This document shows positions 1 to 10,682 of a DNA stretch of 64,000 bases, one piece after another. The position numbers and the translations under genes are program-made. Positions within the stretch are counted from its first letter, which is position 1. Every line of letters starts with the position of its first letter. The notes under the pieces are model-generated. The model was not told where the DNA came from, searched no databases, and saw nothing but the letters and a program-made list of their open reading frames with translations. This DNA comes from Janthinobacterium sp. Marseille (GTDB lineage: Bacteria; Pseudomonadota; Gammaproteobacteria; Burkholderiales; Burkholderiaceae_D): positions 3,658,001 to 3,722,000 of the forward strand of contig NC_009659.1 of assembly GCF_000013625.1 (NCBI RefSeq), read 5' to 3'.

Positions 1-795
1 AAACAAGTCCATCGCAATCCAGTCGGGATTGGTGGTGCCGTCACATACCACCAGGATTTCCGATGGGCCGGCAATCATGTCGATACCAACGGTACCGAAA
101 ACACGGCGCTTGGCTGCCGCAACATAGGCATTGCCCGGGCCGACGATCTTGTCGACTTGCGGAATAGTCGCCGTACCGTAGGCCAGCGCGGCAACCGCCT
201 GCGCACCACCGATTGTAAATACGCGATCTACACCGGACATCGCAGCCGCGGCCAGCACCAGTTCATTCTGCACACCATTCGGTGTCGGTACCACCATGAT
301 GACTTCCTGCACACCGGCGACTTTGGCCGGGATCGCGTTCATCAATACCGATGACGGATAAGCTGCCTTACCGCCCGGCACATAAATGCCGACGCGATCC
401 AGCGGTGTCACTTTCTGGCCGAGGATAGTGCCGTCCGCTTCGGTGTAGCTAAAGCCGTCAGAACCGATCTCGTTTTTTTGCCGTTCGTGATACGCACGCA
501 CGCGATCCGCTGCAGTCTGCAAGGCGGCACGACGCACCGGTGACAATTGCGCCAAAGCGGCTTGCAGGTCGGCGCTCTTGATTTCCAGGGCTTGAAGGCT
601 ATCCGCCTCGACATGGTCGAACTGCTTCGTGTATTCCAGCACTGCGACATCGCCGCGTTTTTTCACATCTTCGAGGATGCGCAGCACCGCACGATCAATC
701 GCCTCGTCTTCGCTGGCTTCGAAAGCCAGCACGTCAGCCAGTTGCTGGCGGAAGTCGGGATGGGTGGAATCAAATTTGCGTATCTGTATGGACAT
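1..795 (-). CDS. hisD: Histidinol dehydrogenase HisD, N-terminal part (cut by window edge)
   Basis: HisD oxidises L-histidinol to L-histidine in two NAD-dependent steps, the last reactions of histidine synthesis in the cytosol. The first 265 residues are present; the family is about 430 long, so the C-terminal third lies beyond the left edge. Family stretches visible include [19 protein letters not shown], the [13 protein letters not shown] segment and [14 protein letters not shown] near the edge. Two adjacent in-frame ATG codons occur (798 and 795). The second is better spaced from the GAGA ribosome-binding sequence and is used here. It lies 49 bp after hisG and is probably co-transcribed with it. 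Confidence 0.95.
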   Translation of the reverse strand, partial: MSIQIRKFDSTHPDFRQQLADVLAFEASEDEAIDRAVLRILEDVKKRGDVAVLEYTKQFDHVEADSLQALEIKSADLQAALAQLSPVRRAALQTAADRVRAYHERQKNEIGSDGFSYTEADGTILGQKVTPLDRVGIYVPGGKAAYPSSVLMNAIPAKVAGVQEVIMVVPTPNGVQNELVLAAAAMSGVDRVFTIGGAQAVAALAYGTATIPQVDKIVGPGNAYVAAAKRRVFGTVGIDMIAGPSEILVVCDGTTNPDWIAMDLF

Positions 796-844
796 CATTT
801 TTCTCAATCAAGCCATGTAGGAATCGAATCCTGTTGTTGCGACA

Positions 845-1506
845 TCAAGACGAACGTTTCGATGCTTTTTCAAATGCTTCAAGTATAGGTTGCAGGCGCT
901 CACGTTTCAGCTTCAGCGCAGCCTTGTTGACGACCAGGCGCGAAGAGATATCCATGATACGTTCCACTTCAACCAGGTGGTTGGCGCGCAGGGTGCTTCC
1001 GGTACTGACCAGATCGACGATGGCATCCGCCAGGCCAACCAGGGGACCCAGCTCCATCGAACCATACAACTTGATCAGGTCGACGTGCACACCTTTCGCT
1101 GCGAAGTGCTCACGCGCAGTCTGCACATATTTGGTGACCACGCGCAAACGCGCGCCCTGTTGCACGGCGCTTTCATAATCAAAGCCATCCTTGACCGCGA
1201 CCGACATGCGGCAATTCGCGATATTCAAGTCGATCGGCTGGTACAAGCCTTCGCCGCCATGCTCGAGCAAGACATCCTTGCCGGCCACGCCGAAATCGGC
1301 TGCCCCGTATTGCACATAAGTCGGCACGTCCGAAGCGCGCACGATAATCACGCGCACATTCGCATCATTGGTTTGCAAGATCAGCTTGCGCGAGGTTTCC
1401 GGATCTTCGGTGACCTTGATGCCGGCAGCTTCCAGCAGCGGCAGGGTTTCTTCAAAGATACGGCCCTTGGACAGCGCCAGTGTCAGTTGTTGGGTTTCTT
1501 GCGTCA

Positions 1507-1507
<1 letters not shown>
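845..1507 (-). CDS. hisG: ATP phosphoribosyltransferase, short form HisG
   Basis: Catalyses the first committed step of histidine synthesis, joining ATP and PRPP to give phosphoribosyl-ATP. At 220 residues it is the short form (HisG-S), which lacks the C-terminal histidine-binding regulatory domain and in known cases works with a separate HisZ subunit; no hisZ is in this window. The N-terminus [18 protein letters not shown] and the PRPP-loop region [18 protein letters not shown] are typical. Its ATG overlaps the murA stop codon by one base (TAATG), so translation is probably coupled. Confidence 0.95.
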
Positions 1508-2790
<1,283 letters not shown>

Positions 2791-2833
2791 ATAGCCAGCA
2801 CATTGATGGCTGCTTCGTTCGATACGCGGGCGT

Positions 2834-3070
2834 TTACTTCTGGAACTCTTCAGGCGTCAGCGTCTTCATCGACAAGGCATGGATTTCTTCGCGCATGCGG
2901 TCGCCCAATGCGGCGTACACCAATTGATGACGCTGGATGAGGCGCTTGCCGGCAAACGCTTCCGATACGATCACTGCTTCGAAATGCGCGCCGTCGCCGC
3001 TGACTTCGAGATGCGAGCAATCCAGTCCGGCTGCGATATAACTTTTAACTAATTCTGGTGTGGGCAACAT
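2834..3070 (-). CDS. BolA/IbaG family protein
   Basis: A 78-residue protein of the BolA family, most like the IbaG (YrbA) subgroup. BolA proteins bind glutaredoxins and [2Fe-2S] clusters and affect envelope and stress physiology. Family features are the central FEAVIVSEAFAGKRLIQRHQLVY segment, with the invariant R-H-Q, and the C-terminal MREEIHALSMKTLTPEEF. The ibaG-murA adjacency also occurs in enterobacteria next to mla genes, which supports the call. An AAAGGCAG ribosome-binding site precedes ATG 3070. Confidence 0.9.
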   Translation of the reverse strand: MLPTPELVKSYIAAGLDCSHLEVSGDGAHFEAVIVSEAFAGKRLIQRHQLVYAALGDRMREEIHALSMKTLTPEEFQK

Positions 3071-3139
3071 GATTCTGCCTTTATCTAATATGGTGATGAT
3101 GGGATGAATAAATAGGGTGTAAGCGGTCGGTTCGTACGA

Positions 3140-3895
3140 TTAATGGCGCAGCTTGTAGCCGCTCTTCAGGAGCGACATGCCGACACCTGCCAGCAGCACC
3201 AGGAAAAATGCAACAACCGTCGAGCTTACCAGCGGATTCACATCGGACTGGCCAAAGAAGCCATAACGGAAACCGTCTATCATGTAAAAGAACGGATTCA
3301 TATGCGATACGGTTTGCCAAAACGGCGGCAAGGAATGCACCGAATAAAATACGCCTGACAGGAAAGTGGCAGGCATGATCAGGAAGTTTTGGAATGCTGC
3401 AAGCTGGTCAAACTTCTCCGCCCAGATACCAGCGATCAAACCCATGGTGCCCAGCATCGCGGCGCCCAGTATCGCGAATATCAAAATCCACCACGGCGCC
3501 ACGAAAGACATATCGGCGAACCATGCAGTCACGATGAACACGCCAGTGCCGACCACCAGGCCACGCACCACGGCTGCCATCACATAGGCGCTAAACAGCT
3601 CCCAATGCGACAACGGCGGCAACAAAACGAAAACCAGGTTGCCGGTGATCTTCGACTGGATCAGCGACGACGATGAATTGGCGAAAGCATTTTGCAACAC
3701 GCTCATCATTACCAGGCCGGGAATCAGGAAGGCAGTATATTTCACGCCCGGATATACCTGCACATGGTCTTCCAGCACATGGCCGAAGATCAGCAAGTAC
3801 AAGACCGCAGTCAGGATAGGTGCAGCCACGGTTTGCGTCGCGACTTTCCAGAAGCGCAGCATTTCTTTATAAAACAGGGTCTGGAAGCCTATCAT
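3140..3895 (-). CDS. ABC-2 type transporter permease (YadH/NodJ-like)
   Basis: Inner-membrane subunit of an ABC-2 exporter, 251 residues with about six hydrophobic segments. The N-terminus (MIGFQTLFYKEMLRFWKV) and the GVFYSVHSLPPFWQTVSHMNP segment before the last helices are typical of the YadH/NodJ permease group. The start overlaps the ATPase stop by 4 bases (ATGA), so the two subunits are translationally coupled. The substrate cannot be read from the sequence. Its place in the mla operon suggests an envelope role. Confidence 0.88.
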   Translation of the reverse strand: MIGFQTLFYKEMLRFWKVATQTVAAPILTAVLYLLIFGHVLEDHVQVYPGVKYTAFLIPGLVMMSVLQNAFANSSSSLIQSKITGNLVFVLLPPLSHWELFSAYVMAAVVRGLVVGTGVFIVTAWFADMSFVAPWWILIFAILGAAMLGTMGLIAGIWAEKFDQLAAFQNFLIMPATFLSGVFYSVHSLPPFWQTVSHMNPFFYMIDGFRYGFFGQSDVNPLVSSTVVAFFLVLLAGVGMSLLKSGYKLRH

Positions 3896-4803
3896 TTCTC
3901 ACCTTCCATAATCTGGATGAAAACATCTTCCAGATCCGCTTGTTGCAATTGCATGTCTTCTATCACCACACCGGCCAGGCGCAGTTTGGCGAGGATGGGC
4001 TCAACGTCGCTGTAGTCGTTGACGCGCAGCGTGAATTTATTGCCGAAAACCAGTTCTTCCGGGTGCGAGACCAATTCCTTCAACTCATCCGGCAAGCTGC
4101 CGGATGCCAGCTTCACCACCAGTTGCGAACCGGAGATGCGCTTAATCAGCGTCGAAGTCGTATCGAGTGCCACAACCTGACCGCCTTTCAACATCGCTAC
4201 GCGATTGCATAGCGCCTGCGCTTCTTCCAGGTAGTGCGTGGTCAGGACCACAGTGTGGCCTTCGCGATTCAGGCGCGAAATGAATTTCCATAAAGTCTGG
4301 CGTAACTCAACATCGACGCCGGCGGTCGGTTCATCCAGCACGATCACAGGCGGCTTGTGCACCAGCGCCTGCGCGACCAGCACGCGACGCTTCATGCCGC
4401 CGGACAGCGCACGCATATTTGCATCGGCCTTGTTGGTCAGGTCGAGGTGATGCATGACTTCATCGATCCAGGCATCGTTATTCTTCAGGCCGTAATAACC
4501 GGACTGCATGCGCAAAGTCTCGCGCACGGTAAAGAAGGGATCGAATACCAGTTCCTGCGGTACCACGCCGAGCAGCTTGCGCGCCTGGCGGTAATTGCTG
4601 ACGACGTCATGGCCGTGGATGGTGACATTACCCGAATCAGCGCGGTTCAAGCCCGCGATGATGGAAATCAGCGTGGTTTTGCCGGCACCGTTAGGACCGA
4701 GCAGGCCGAAAAACTCGCCTTCTTCGATAGAAAGCGAAACGCCATTCAACGCTTTCAGCGCGCGATAGCTTTTTTCGACATTATTTATTTGAATTGCAGC
4801 CAT
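3892..4803 (-). CDS. ABC-2 type transporter ATP-binding protein (YadG-like)
   Basis: ATPase partner of the permease just downstream, 303 residues. It has Walker A GPNGAGKTT (about residues 36-44), ABC signature LSGGMKRR, Walker B VIVLDEPTAGVD and an H-loop region TTHYLEEA. The C-terminal ~80 residues beyond the ATPase core match the extended form of drug/polysaccharide-type exporters. A 152-bp gap without a recognisable gene separates it from mlaB upstream. Confidence 0.92.
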   Translation of the reverse strand: MAAIQINNVEKSYRALKALNGVSLSIEEGEFFGLLGPNGAGKTTLISIIAGLNRADSGNVTIHGHDVVSNYRQARKLLGVVPQELVFDPFFTVRETLRMQSGYYGLKNNDAWIDEVMHHLDLTNKADANMRALSGGMKRRVLVAQALVHKPPVIVLDEPTAGVDVELRQTLWKFISRLNREGHTVVLTTHYLEEAQALCNRVAMLKGGQVVALDTTSTLIKRISGSQLVVKLASGSLPDELKELVSHPEELVFGNKFTLRVNDYSDVEPILAKLRLAGVVIEDMQLQQADLEDVFIQIMEGEK

Positions 4804-4955
4804 GGTGGCTCAGAACACTTTACGCAAAAATGGAACGCTGGCGGCTGCGTAAATCACGCTACCGGATGCGAAAACCTTTGATTATATTGGATTTTCACGT
4901 TGAGCCCCTGCATGAGAGGCGGTGAAACGTAGTACGCAGGGAATGCAGGCGGGGG

Positions 4956-5243
4956 TCAATGATGCGGCAGGTCGGCGCGCGCGGAGCTGGTGCCGATCAA
5001 TTCGGCCACGTCATAGAGGGAAATCAGGCTGCGCAGATTCCCCGGCAGGTTGTTGAAACTCAGGGAAAGTGCACGGGCATTGGCAGTACGACGCCAAACC
5101 AGCATGGTGGCAACTGCCGCAGAATCGACAGTTTCCACTTTGGCAAAATCAAATTCCGTCTGCCCGGCAGCAATCGCCTGCAAACCAGCGCTCAATGCCG
5201 TTTTGGCATTGTCGAAAGTGAGCGATGTACCGGGCTGGAACAT
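4956..5243 (-). CDS. mlaB: STAS-domain protein MlaB
   Basis: A 95-residue single STAS domain. In the MlaFEDB complex, MlaB binds the MlaF ATPase on the cytoplasmic side and is needed for its stability and activity. The strand-helix segment FDFAKVETVDSAAVATMLVW carries the serine-bearing loop typical of STAS domains. The start is 2 bp after the mlaC stop codon, and the gene closes the mla block of the operon. Confidence 0.88.
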   Translation of the reverse strand: MFQPGTSLTFDNAKTALSAGLQAIAAGQTEFDFAKVETVDSAAVATMLVWRRTANARALSLSFNNLPGNLRSLISLYDVAELIGTSSARADLPHH

Positions 5244-5245
5244 TC

Positions 5246-5881
5246 TTAGGAAGCCTTGCCTGTTTTTGCAATGCTGCCGGCGAGCTTCTTGTTTTTCTCT
5301 GCCAGCGTCTTGATCAGGCCATCCATGCCGGATTTGCTGATTTCTGCTGCAAAGCTGCCTTTATAGGTTTCAACCAGCCATGCGCCGAGTACATTGACGT
5401 CATAGATTTTCCAGCCGGTAGGCGCCTTGGCCAGGCGATAGCTCAACTGGATAGGCTCGCCACGTGGCTGGATCACTTGTGTATTCACAATGACTTCGGT
5501 ATCGGCAGGATCGGCGCGCAATGGGCGATATTCCAGCTTCTGGTCACGAATTTGCGAAATAGCACCCGAATAGGTGTACATCAGCAAGCTGCGGAATTCG
5601 TTGGTCAGCTGTTTTTGCTGATCCGGCGTTGCATCACGCCAGTAGCGACCAGCGGCCAGCGCTGTCATACGTTGAAAATCAACGTGCGGCAGGATCTTTT
5701 CATCGACAACTTGCTGGATACGACGTGGGTTACCGCTTTGGATTTCCTTGTCGGACTTCGCAATTGCCATCACCTCTTCGCTGATGCGCTTGATCAGGAC
5801 GTCCGGTGCTTCCTGTGCTGCGGCATAGCCGGCAAACGACAAGGCTGCGACTGCGAACGTTAATTTTTTAAATATATTCAT
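5246..5881 (-). CDS. mlaC: Periplasmic phospholipid-binding protein MlaC
   Basis: A 211-residue periplasmic shuttle that carries phospholipid between the MlaA outer-membrane complex and MlaFEDB. It starts with a clear Sec signal peptide (MNIFKKLTFAVAALSFAGYAAA, cut near residue 22). The mature part has the MlaC/Ttg2D features MTALAAGRYWRDATPDQQKQL and WKIYDVNVLGAWLVETYKGSF. An AGGGAAAT ribosome-binding site precedes the ATG. A 197-bp gap separates it from mlaA upstream and could hold an internal promoter, though I see no clear hexamers. Confidence 0.93.
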   Translation of the reverse strand: MNIFKKLTFAVAALSFAGYAAAQEAPDVLIKRISEEVMAIAKSDKEIQSGNPRRIQQVVDEKILPHVDFQRMTALAAGRYWRDATPDQQKQLTNEFRSLLMYTYSGAISQIRDQKLEYRPLRADPADTEVIVNTQVIQPRGEPIQLSYRLAKAPTGWKIYDVNVLGAWLVETYKGSFAAEISKSGMDGLIKTLAEKNKKLAGSIAKTGKAS

Positions 5882-6078
5882 ATTTCCCTAGTTCAATTTC
5901 TTACCGGTTGGGCGACATGGCGAATTACACAAGAATCAGCACATGCCGCGATAACCGGATTACACCTTCATGCGTGCAACCGGCTCGTTGTATGCGATTC
6001 GACTGCCAACTACGCACGTGGTTCAACGATAGTGCCGGCTTCTGTCAGCAAATCTGTAACAGGAAGCAACGATGCTGC

Positions 6079-6801
6079 TTAGCTTTGCGGGCCAATTGCC
6101 TTGTCACTGGTCGGTTTGGTATCGGCGCCGTCATTGACCTGGCTTTCACGACGTTGCAAATAAGCACCGCGGATGAAGGTATAACGATCCAGTGCAACAT
6201 CTTCCAGCAGGTTGGTAGCATTCAAAGCCGAAGCGCGCAGGTCGATCACACGCACCACTGCACCTACGTTACGCACGTCGACCGGGGTCGCATACGTCCA
6301 CAGGTCACCTGCGATATCGACCGGCAACGCGGCACTGTCACGCAGGGTCGAAGGACCGAACAAAGGCAGGACCACGTACGGGCCCGAGCCTACGCCCCAT
6401 TTACCCAGGGTCTGGCCGAAATCTTCCTTGTGCTTCTGGATACCAGCTTCAGACGCGATATCCAGCAAACCGCCGAAACCGAAAGTACTGTTGACTGCCA
6501 CGCGCATCACGTCCGACATGCCGGCTTCGCCCTTGCCTTGCAGGAAGTTATTGACCATGGTCCAGACGTCGCCGATGTTGCCGAAGAAGTTACTGATGCC
6601 GGTTTGCGCGAACGAAGGCAATACGTCCTGGTAAGCGGTCGCAGCCGGTTTCAGTGCCACGCGGTCCACCGTATCATTGAAGCTGAACATCGCACGGTTA
6701 AAACCCTCGAGAGGGTCGGCCTGGTTATTCGCGGTGCTGCTGGCGCATCCACCGAGCAATAGTGCGGAAGTTAACAAGAGTGCTTTGCTGGTATTTTTCA
6801 T
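6079..6801 (-). CDS. mlaA: Outer-membrane lipoprotein MlaA (VacJ)
   Basis: A 240-residue MlaA/VacJ lipoprotein that removes mislocalised phospholipid from the outer leaflet of the outer membrane. The lipobox LLGGC puts the lipidated cysteine at residue 19. Typical segments are DPLEGFNRAMFSFND, the ISNFFGNIGDVWTMVNNFLQGK stretch and DFGQTLGKWGVGSGPYVVLP. Its ATG overlaps the mlaD stop (ATGA). In enterobacteria vacJ lies apart from mlaFEDCB; its place inside this operon is the usual betaproteobacterial arrangement. Confidence 0.95.
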   Translation of the reverse strand: MKNTSKALLLTSALLLGGCASSTANNQADPLEGFNRAMFSFNDTVDRVALKPAATAYQDVLPSFAQTGISNFFGNIGDVWTMVNNFLQGKGEAGMSDVMRVAVNSTFGFGGLLDIASEAGIQKHKEDFGQTLGKWGVGSGPYVVLPLFGPSTLRDSAALPVDIAGDLWTYATPVDVRNVGAVVRVIDLRASALNATNLLEDVALDRYTFIRGAYLQRRESQVNDGADTKPTSDKAIGPQS

Positions 6802-7271
6802 TTTTGGTCTTCTTTCCCTTCGGTTGCCTTACTGAAGAGGAATTGACTGATCAAGTTCTCCAGCACCATCGCCGATTGTGTCATTGTAATTCTGTCACCT
6901 GCCGCCAGGTTGACGGTATCGCCACCTGGTTCCAAACCTACATATTGTTCGCCCAGCAAACCCGAGGTCAAAATCTTGGCCGACGAATCTTTCGGGAAAA
7001 CATAACGACTTTCGATATTCAGGGTCACTGTCGCCTGATAGCTTTTATCGTCGAAGGAGATATCGGCCACACGCCCCACCACCACGCCGGCACTTTTAAC
7101 CGGTGCGCGTGGCTTCAGCCCGCCAATATTATCGAATCGTGTCACGACCGGATAAACCTGTTCGAAGGACAGCGAGCTCATGTTCCCGGCTTTCATCGCC
7201 AAAAAGAACAGTGCGGCAGCGCCCAGCAGCACAAACAGGCCAACCCATAAGTCTAATGATTTTCGTTGCAT
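6798..7271 (-). CDS. mlaD: MCE-domain substrate-binding protein MlaD
   Basis: Membrane-anchored MCE protein that forms a hexamer on the periplasmic side of MlaE and binds phospholipid. The start at 7271 (MQRKSLDLWVGLFVLLG) gives 157 residues with one N-terminal transmembrane helix (about 8-28). A second in-frame ATG lies 15 bp upstream, but the MQRKSLDLWVG start fits the family. The MCE domain (about residues 34-115) contains FDNIGGLKPRAPVKSAGVVVG and ILTSGLLGEQYVGLEPGG. Confidence 0.94.
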   Translation of the reverse strand: MQRKSLDLWVGLFVLLGAAALFFLAMKAGNMSSLSFEQVYPVVTRFDNIGGLKPRAPVKSAGVVVGRVADISFDDKSYQATVTLNIESRYVFPKDSSAKILTSGLLGEQYVGLEPGGDTVNLAAGDRITMTQSAMVLENLISQFLFSKATEGKEDQK

Positions 7272-7399
7272 AAACAGATACCTCAAATATGGGAGAAAGC
7301 GCTATTTGGCAAAAAATAGTGTCTCATCCATCACACGAACAAAGCGTCGGAGGGGCGCACATTTTAATCTAAAAGTGCATTACCCGCTTCCAAGCCCCT

Positions 7400-8176
7400 T
7401 TAACTGAACATCAAAGCCGTCAGCAGGAAATCCAGCCACAGCACCGACAAGGACGCGATCACCACCGTGCGCGTCGTTGCGCGCGCCACGCCTTCCGGCG
7501 TCGGCTGGGCTTCATAGCCTTGGTACAAGGCAATGAAAGTCACTGCAAAACCAAATACGATACTTTTAATAACGCCGTTGACGATATCGTTCCAGACGTC
7601 AACACCGCCCTGCATTTGCGACCAGAAAGCACCTTCATCCACACCGATCAACTGGACGCCGACGATATAGCCACCGAGGATGCCGACTGCGCTGAAGATC
7701 GCGGCCAGGATAGGCATCGCAATCACGCCGGCCCAGAAACGCGGTGCCAGCACGCGCTGCAAAGGATTCACGGCCATCATTTCCATCGCGGACAATTGCT
7801 CGCCGGCCTTCATCAAGCCGATTTCAGCTGTCAACGAAGTACCGGCACGCCCGGCAAACAGCAAGGCCGTCACAACCGGACCCAGTTCACGCGTCAGCGA
7901 CAGGGCAACCAGCAAACCCAGCGCCTGCTCGGAACCGTATTTGTTCAGTGTGTAATAACCCTGCAGGCCCAGCACAAAGCCGACAAACAAACCGGACACC
8001 GCTATCAGCACCAGCGAATAGTTGCCGATGAAGTGGATCTGGCTGGTTACCAGCCGGAAACGGCGCAACAGGCCGCCGGAGGCGCCGATGATGCCGAAAA
8101 AAGTACGGGTAGCAAAACCAATATTGACAACAAATTCGCGAACCAGACGCCCTATCGTCTCCAGCAACCAAATCAT
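7400..8176 (-). CDS. mlaE: Phospholipid ABC transporter permease MlaE
   Basis: Inner-membrane permease of the Mla system, 258 residues with five to six hydrophobic segments. The signature region LTRELGPVVTALLFAGRAGTSLTAEIGLMKAGEQLSAMEMMAVNP, from about residue 95, is diagnostic of the MlaE family. The ATG overlaps the mlaF stop codon (ATGA). mlaD follows after 128 bp. Confidence 0.95.
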   Translation of the reverse strand: MIWLLETIGRLVREFVVNIGFATRTFFGIIGASGGLLRRFRLVTSQIHFIGNYSLVLIAVSGLFVGFVLGLQGYYTLNKYGSEQALGLLVALSLTRELGPVVTALLFAGRAGTSLTAEIGLMKAGEQLSAMEMMAVNPLQRVLAPRFWAGVIAMPILAAIFSAVGILGGYIVGVQLIGVDEGAFWSQMQGGVDVWNDIVNGVIKSIVFGFAVTFIALYQGYEAQPTPEGVARATTRTVVIASLSVLWLDFLLTALMFS

Positions 8177-8976
8177 GAGCGCGCCTCCAGCCCCAGATCA
8201 TCGGCCAGCGACTTGCCCGGATAATGGAAAGGCACCGGACCATCCGGTTCTGCATTGACGAATTGTTTCACGTACGGATCGCTGGAAGCCATCATCTCGG
8301 CCGGCGTCCCTTCGGCGACAATCGCGCCTTTTGACAGGAAATACACGTAGTCCGCAATAGAAAAGGATTCATGCACATCATGCGAGACCAGGATGGTGGT
8401 CGAACCGAGTGCATCATTCAATTTGCGGATCAGGTTCGCGGTCATGCCCATCGAAATCGGATCGAGACCGGCAAACGGCTCGTCATACATAATCAATTCC
8501 GGATCCAGCGCAATCGAGCGTGCCAGCGCAACGCGCCGTGCCATGCCGCCGGAAATCTCAGCCGGCATCAATTGCGCGGCATTGCGCAAGCCGACCGTAT
8601 GCAATTTCATCAGCACCAGATCGCGGATTAACTCCTCGGATAAACCTGTATGTTCGCGCAACGGGAAGGCAACATTCTCGAACACCGAGATATCGGTGAA
8701 CAGCGCGCCATGCTGGAACAGCATGCCCATCTTGCGACGCAATTGATATACAGCCTTGGTATCAAGTTCGTGAACGACTTGTCCATCGACAGTAACTTGC
8801 CCCGCCTGCGGCCGCAACTGGCCACCAATCAGGCGTAAAACCGTGGTTTTACCCGAGCCGGAGCCGCCCATGACGGCAATAACTTTGCCACGTGGGAAGT
8901 CCATGTTGAGCTCCGACAGGATCGGACGCTCACCATAAGCAAAATGGAGATCGCGGATTTCAACAAGATTAGACAC
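8173..8976 (-). CDS. mlaF: Phospholipid ABC transporter ATPase MlaF
   Basis: ATPase of the Mla transporter, 267 residues: Walker A GGSGSGKTT (37-45), signature ISGGMARRVALARSI, Walker B LIMYDEPFAGLDP and H-loop LVSHDVHES. It is the first gene of the long mla-murA-his operon. The only start matching the family N-terminus (SNLVEIRDLHFAYG) is a GTG at 8976. The 13 bases before it (AAATACTCCCCTA) contain no purine-rich ribosome-binding site, unlike most genes here, so initiation of the first gene may be weak. Confidence 0.93.
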   Translation of the reverse strand: MSNLVEIRDLHFAYGERPILSELNMDFPRGKVIAVMGGSGSGKTTVLRLIGGQLRPQAGQVTVDGQVVHELDTKAVYQLRRKMGMLFQHGALFTDISVFENVAFPLREHTGLSEELIRDLVLMKLHTVGLRNAAQLMPAEISGGMARRVALARSIALDPELIMYDEPFAGLDPISMGMTANLIRKLNDALGSTTILVSHDVHESFSIADYVYFLSKGAIVAEGTPAEMMASSDPYVKQFVNAEPDGPVPFHYPGKSLADDLGLEARS

Positions 8977-9076
8977 TAGGGGAGTATTTCTTTTGCAATG
9001 TCATAATTGTAGTGCAGAAAACGAAATCTCTCCCGTGACCATTTCTTTTGGGCAGCTTACATACACCAAACGTTGT

Positions 9077-9112
9077 AAAAAAACCCGCCGGTCTTGCGAC
9101 ACGGCGGGTTTT
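9077..9112 (-). terminator. Rho-independent terminator after gltBD
   Basis: On the minus strand CCCGCCG pairs with CGGCGGG around an 11-nt loop, followed by seven T residues. It lies 20 bp after the gltD stop codon. The opposite strand has only four T residues, so it acts mainly for gltBD. Confidence 0.9.
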
Positions 9113-9131
9113 CTGCACCAAAAGATTTTGC

Positions 9132-10595
9132 TTAGCGCGGCAGTACTGATTCACCCATCAGGAACGCATCAACCTCGCGTGCGCACTGACGTCCTTCACG
9201 GATCGCCCACACGACCAAAGACTGGCCGCGGCGCATATCGCCGGCTGCAAACACTTTATCGACCGACGTACGGTAGCAGCCTTCACCATCGGTAGTCGCC
9301 TTGGCGTTGCCACGTGCATCCTTGTCCACACCGAAGGCGTCCAGCACTTGCTGTACCGGTGAAACAAAGCCCATTGCCAGCAAGACCAGGTCGGCTTTCA
9401 TTTCGAATTCCGAGTTCGGCACTTCCTGCATGCGGCCGTCTTTCCATTCGACGCGGGCGGCAATCAGTTTCTCAACCTTGCCGTTTTTACCTTCCAGGCG
9501 CTTGGTAGCAACCGCCCAATCACGCTCACAGCCTTCTTCGTGCGACGAAGAGGTGCGCAGCTTGGTTGGCCAGTAAGGCCAGACCAGCGGCTTGTTCTCT
9601 TCTTCCGGCGGCTGTGGCAGCAATTCAAATTGCGCTACCGAAGCTGCGCCATGACGGTTCGAGGTACCGACGCAATCGGAACCGGTATCGCCGCCGCCAA
9701 TCACAACCACGTGCTTGCCGGTCGCCATCAACTGGTCTTTGACCTTGTCGCCGGCATTCACTTTATTTTGCAATGGCAGGAATTCCATCGCAAAGTGCAC
9801 ACCTTTCAATTCACGGCCAGGAACCGGCAGGTCGCGTGGCTGTTCAGCACCGCCAGCGATGATGACGGCGTCGAAGTCTTTATTGATTTGCTCTGGCGAG
9901 ATGGTTTCTTTCGCCCAGTTGATGATGTTCGCCGGGAAATCCTTGCCGACCAATACGCCGGTGCGGAAGGTCACGCCTTCTGCTTCCATTTGCTTGACGC
10001 GCAAATCGATGTGGTTTTTTTCCATCTTGAAGTCAGGGATGCCGTAACGCAGCAAACCGCCGACGCGATCATTCTTTTCAAATACGGTGATATCGTGGCC
10101 GACACGCGCCAGTTGCTGCGCAGCCGCCATACCGGCAGGACCGGAGCCGACTACGGCGATTTTCTTGCCGGTCTTGACGCTTGGCACTTGTGGCACGACC
10201 CAGCCATTGTCCCAGCCCTTGTCGATGATGAAGTGCTCAATCGACTTGATACCGACCGGATCTTCATTGATACCCAGCGTGCATGCGGATTCGCATGGTG
10301 CCGGGCAAATGCGACCGGTGAATTCCGGGAAGTTATTGGTCGAATGCAGGGTATCCAGCGCTTGCTTGTATGCACCGCTGTAGACCAGGTCATTCCAGTC
10401 AGGAATGATGTTGTTGACCGGGCAACCGTTATTGCAAAACGGGATGCCGCAATCCATGCAGCGTGCTGCCTGCACTTTTGAATCTGCATCGCTCAGATGC
10501 ATGGTGAATTCTTTGTAATGCGCGGTACGTTTTTGCGGCTCCTCGCTTGCTTCGCGCAAGCGCTGGAATTCCATAAAGCCGGTAATCTTTCCCAT
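9132..10595 (-). CDS. gltD: Glutamate synthase [NADPH] small subunit GltD
   Basis: Small (beta) subunit of GOGAT. It takes electrons from NADPH through FAD to the large subunit, which makes glutamate from glutamine and 2-oxoglutarate. It is 487 residues from [13 protein letters not shown], with GGCGAGAG just upstream; a longer frame to 10652 lacks family similarity. N-terminal cysteines ([22 protein letters not shown] region) bind the 4Fe-4S clusters. [10 protein letters not shown] is the FAD motif, [11 protein letters not shown] the NADPH motif, and [15 protein letters not shown] lies near the C-terminus. It is 87 bp after gltB. Confidence 0.96.
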   Translation of the reverse strand: MGKITGFMEFQRLREASEEPQKRTAHYKEFTMHLSDADSKVQAARCMDCGIPFCNNGCPVNNIIPDWNDLVYSGAYKQALDTLHSTNNFPEFTGRICPAPCESACTLGINEDPVGIKSIEHFIIDKGWDNGWVVPQVPSVKTGKKIAVVGSGPAGMAAAQQLARVGHDITVFEKNDRVGGLLRYGIPDFKMEKNHIDLRVKQMEAEGVTFRTGVLVGKDFPANIINWAKETISPEQINKDFDAVIIAGGAEQPRDLPVPGRELKGVHFAMEFLPLQNKVNAGDKVKDQLMATGKHVVVIGGGDTGSDCVGTSNRHGAASVAQFELLPQPPEEENKPLVWPYWPTKLRTSSSHEEGCERDWAVATKRLEGKNGKVEKLIAARVEWKDGRMQEVPNSEFEMKADLVLLAMGFVSPVQQVLDAFGVDKDARGNAKATTDGEGCYRTSVDKVFAAGDMRRGQSLVVWAIREGRQCAREVDAFLMGESVLPR

Positions 10596-10625
10596 GTTTC
10601 TCTCGCCTTCTAAACCATTCGTTTC

Positions 10626-10650
10626 GGCCCGACCGTCTTGCGATCGGGCC
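10626..10650 (-). other. gltB-gltD intercistronic hairpin
   Basis: GGCCCGA (10626-10632) pairs with TCGGGCC (10644-10650) in the 87-bp gap between gltB and gltD. There is no T-tract, so it is more likely an mRNA-stability or processing element than a terminator. Its loop contains GTCTTGCGA, the same 9 nt as the loop of the terminator at 9077-9112. Confidence 0.5.
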
Positions 10651-10682
10651 ATGACATCGTTTGTTGACCGTGCTTATGCAGC

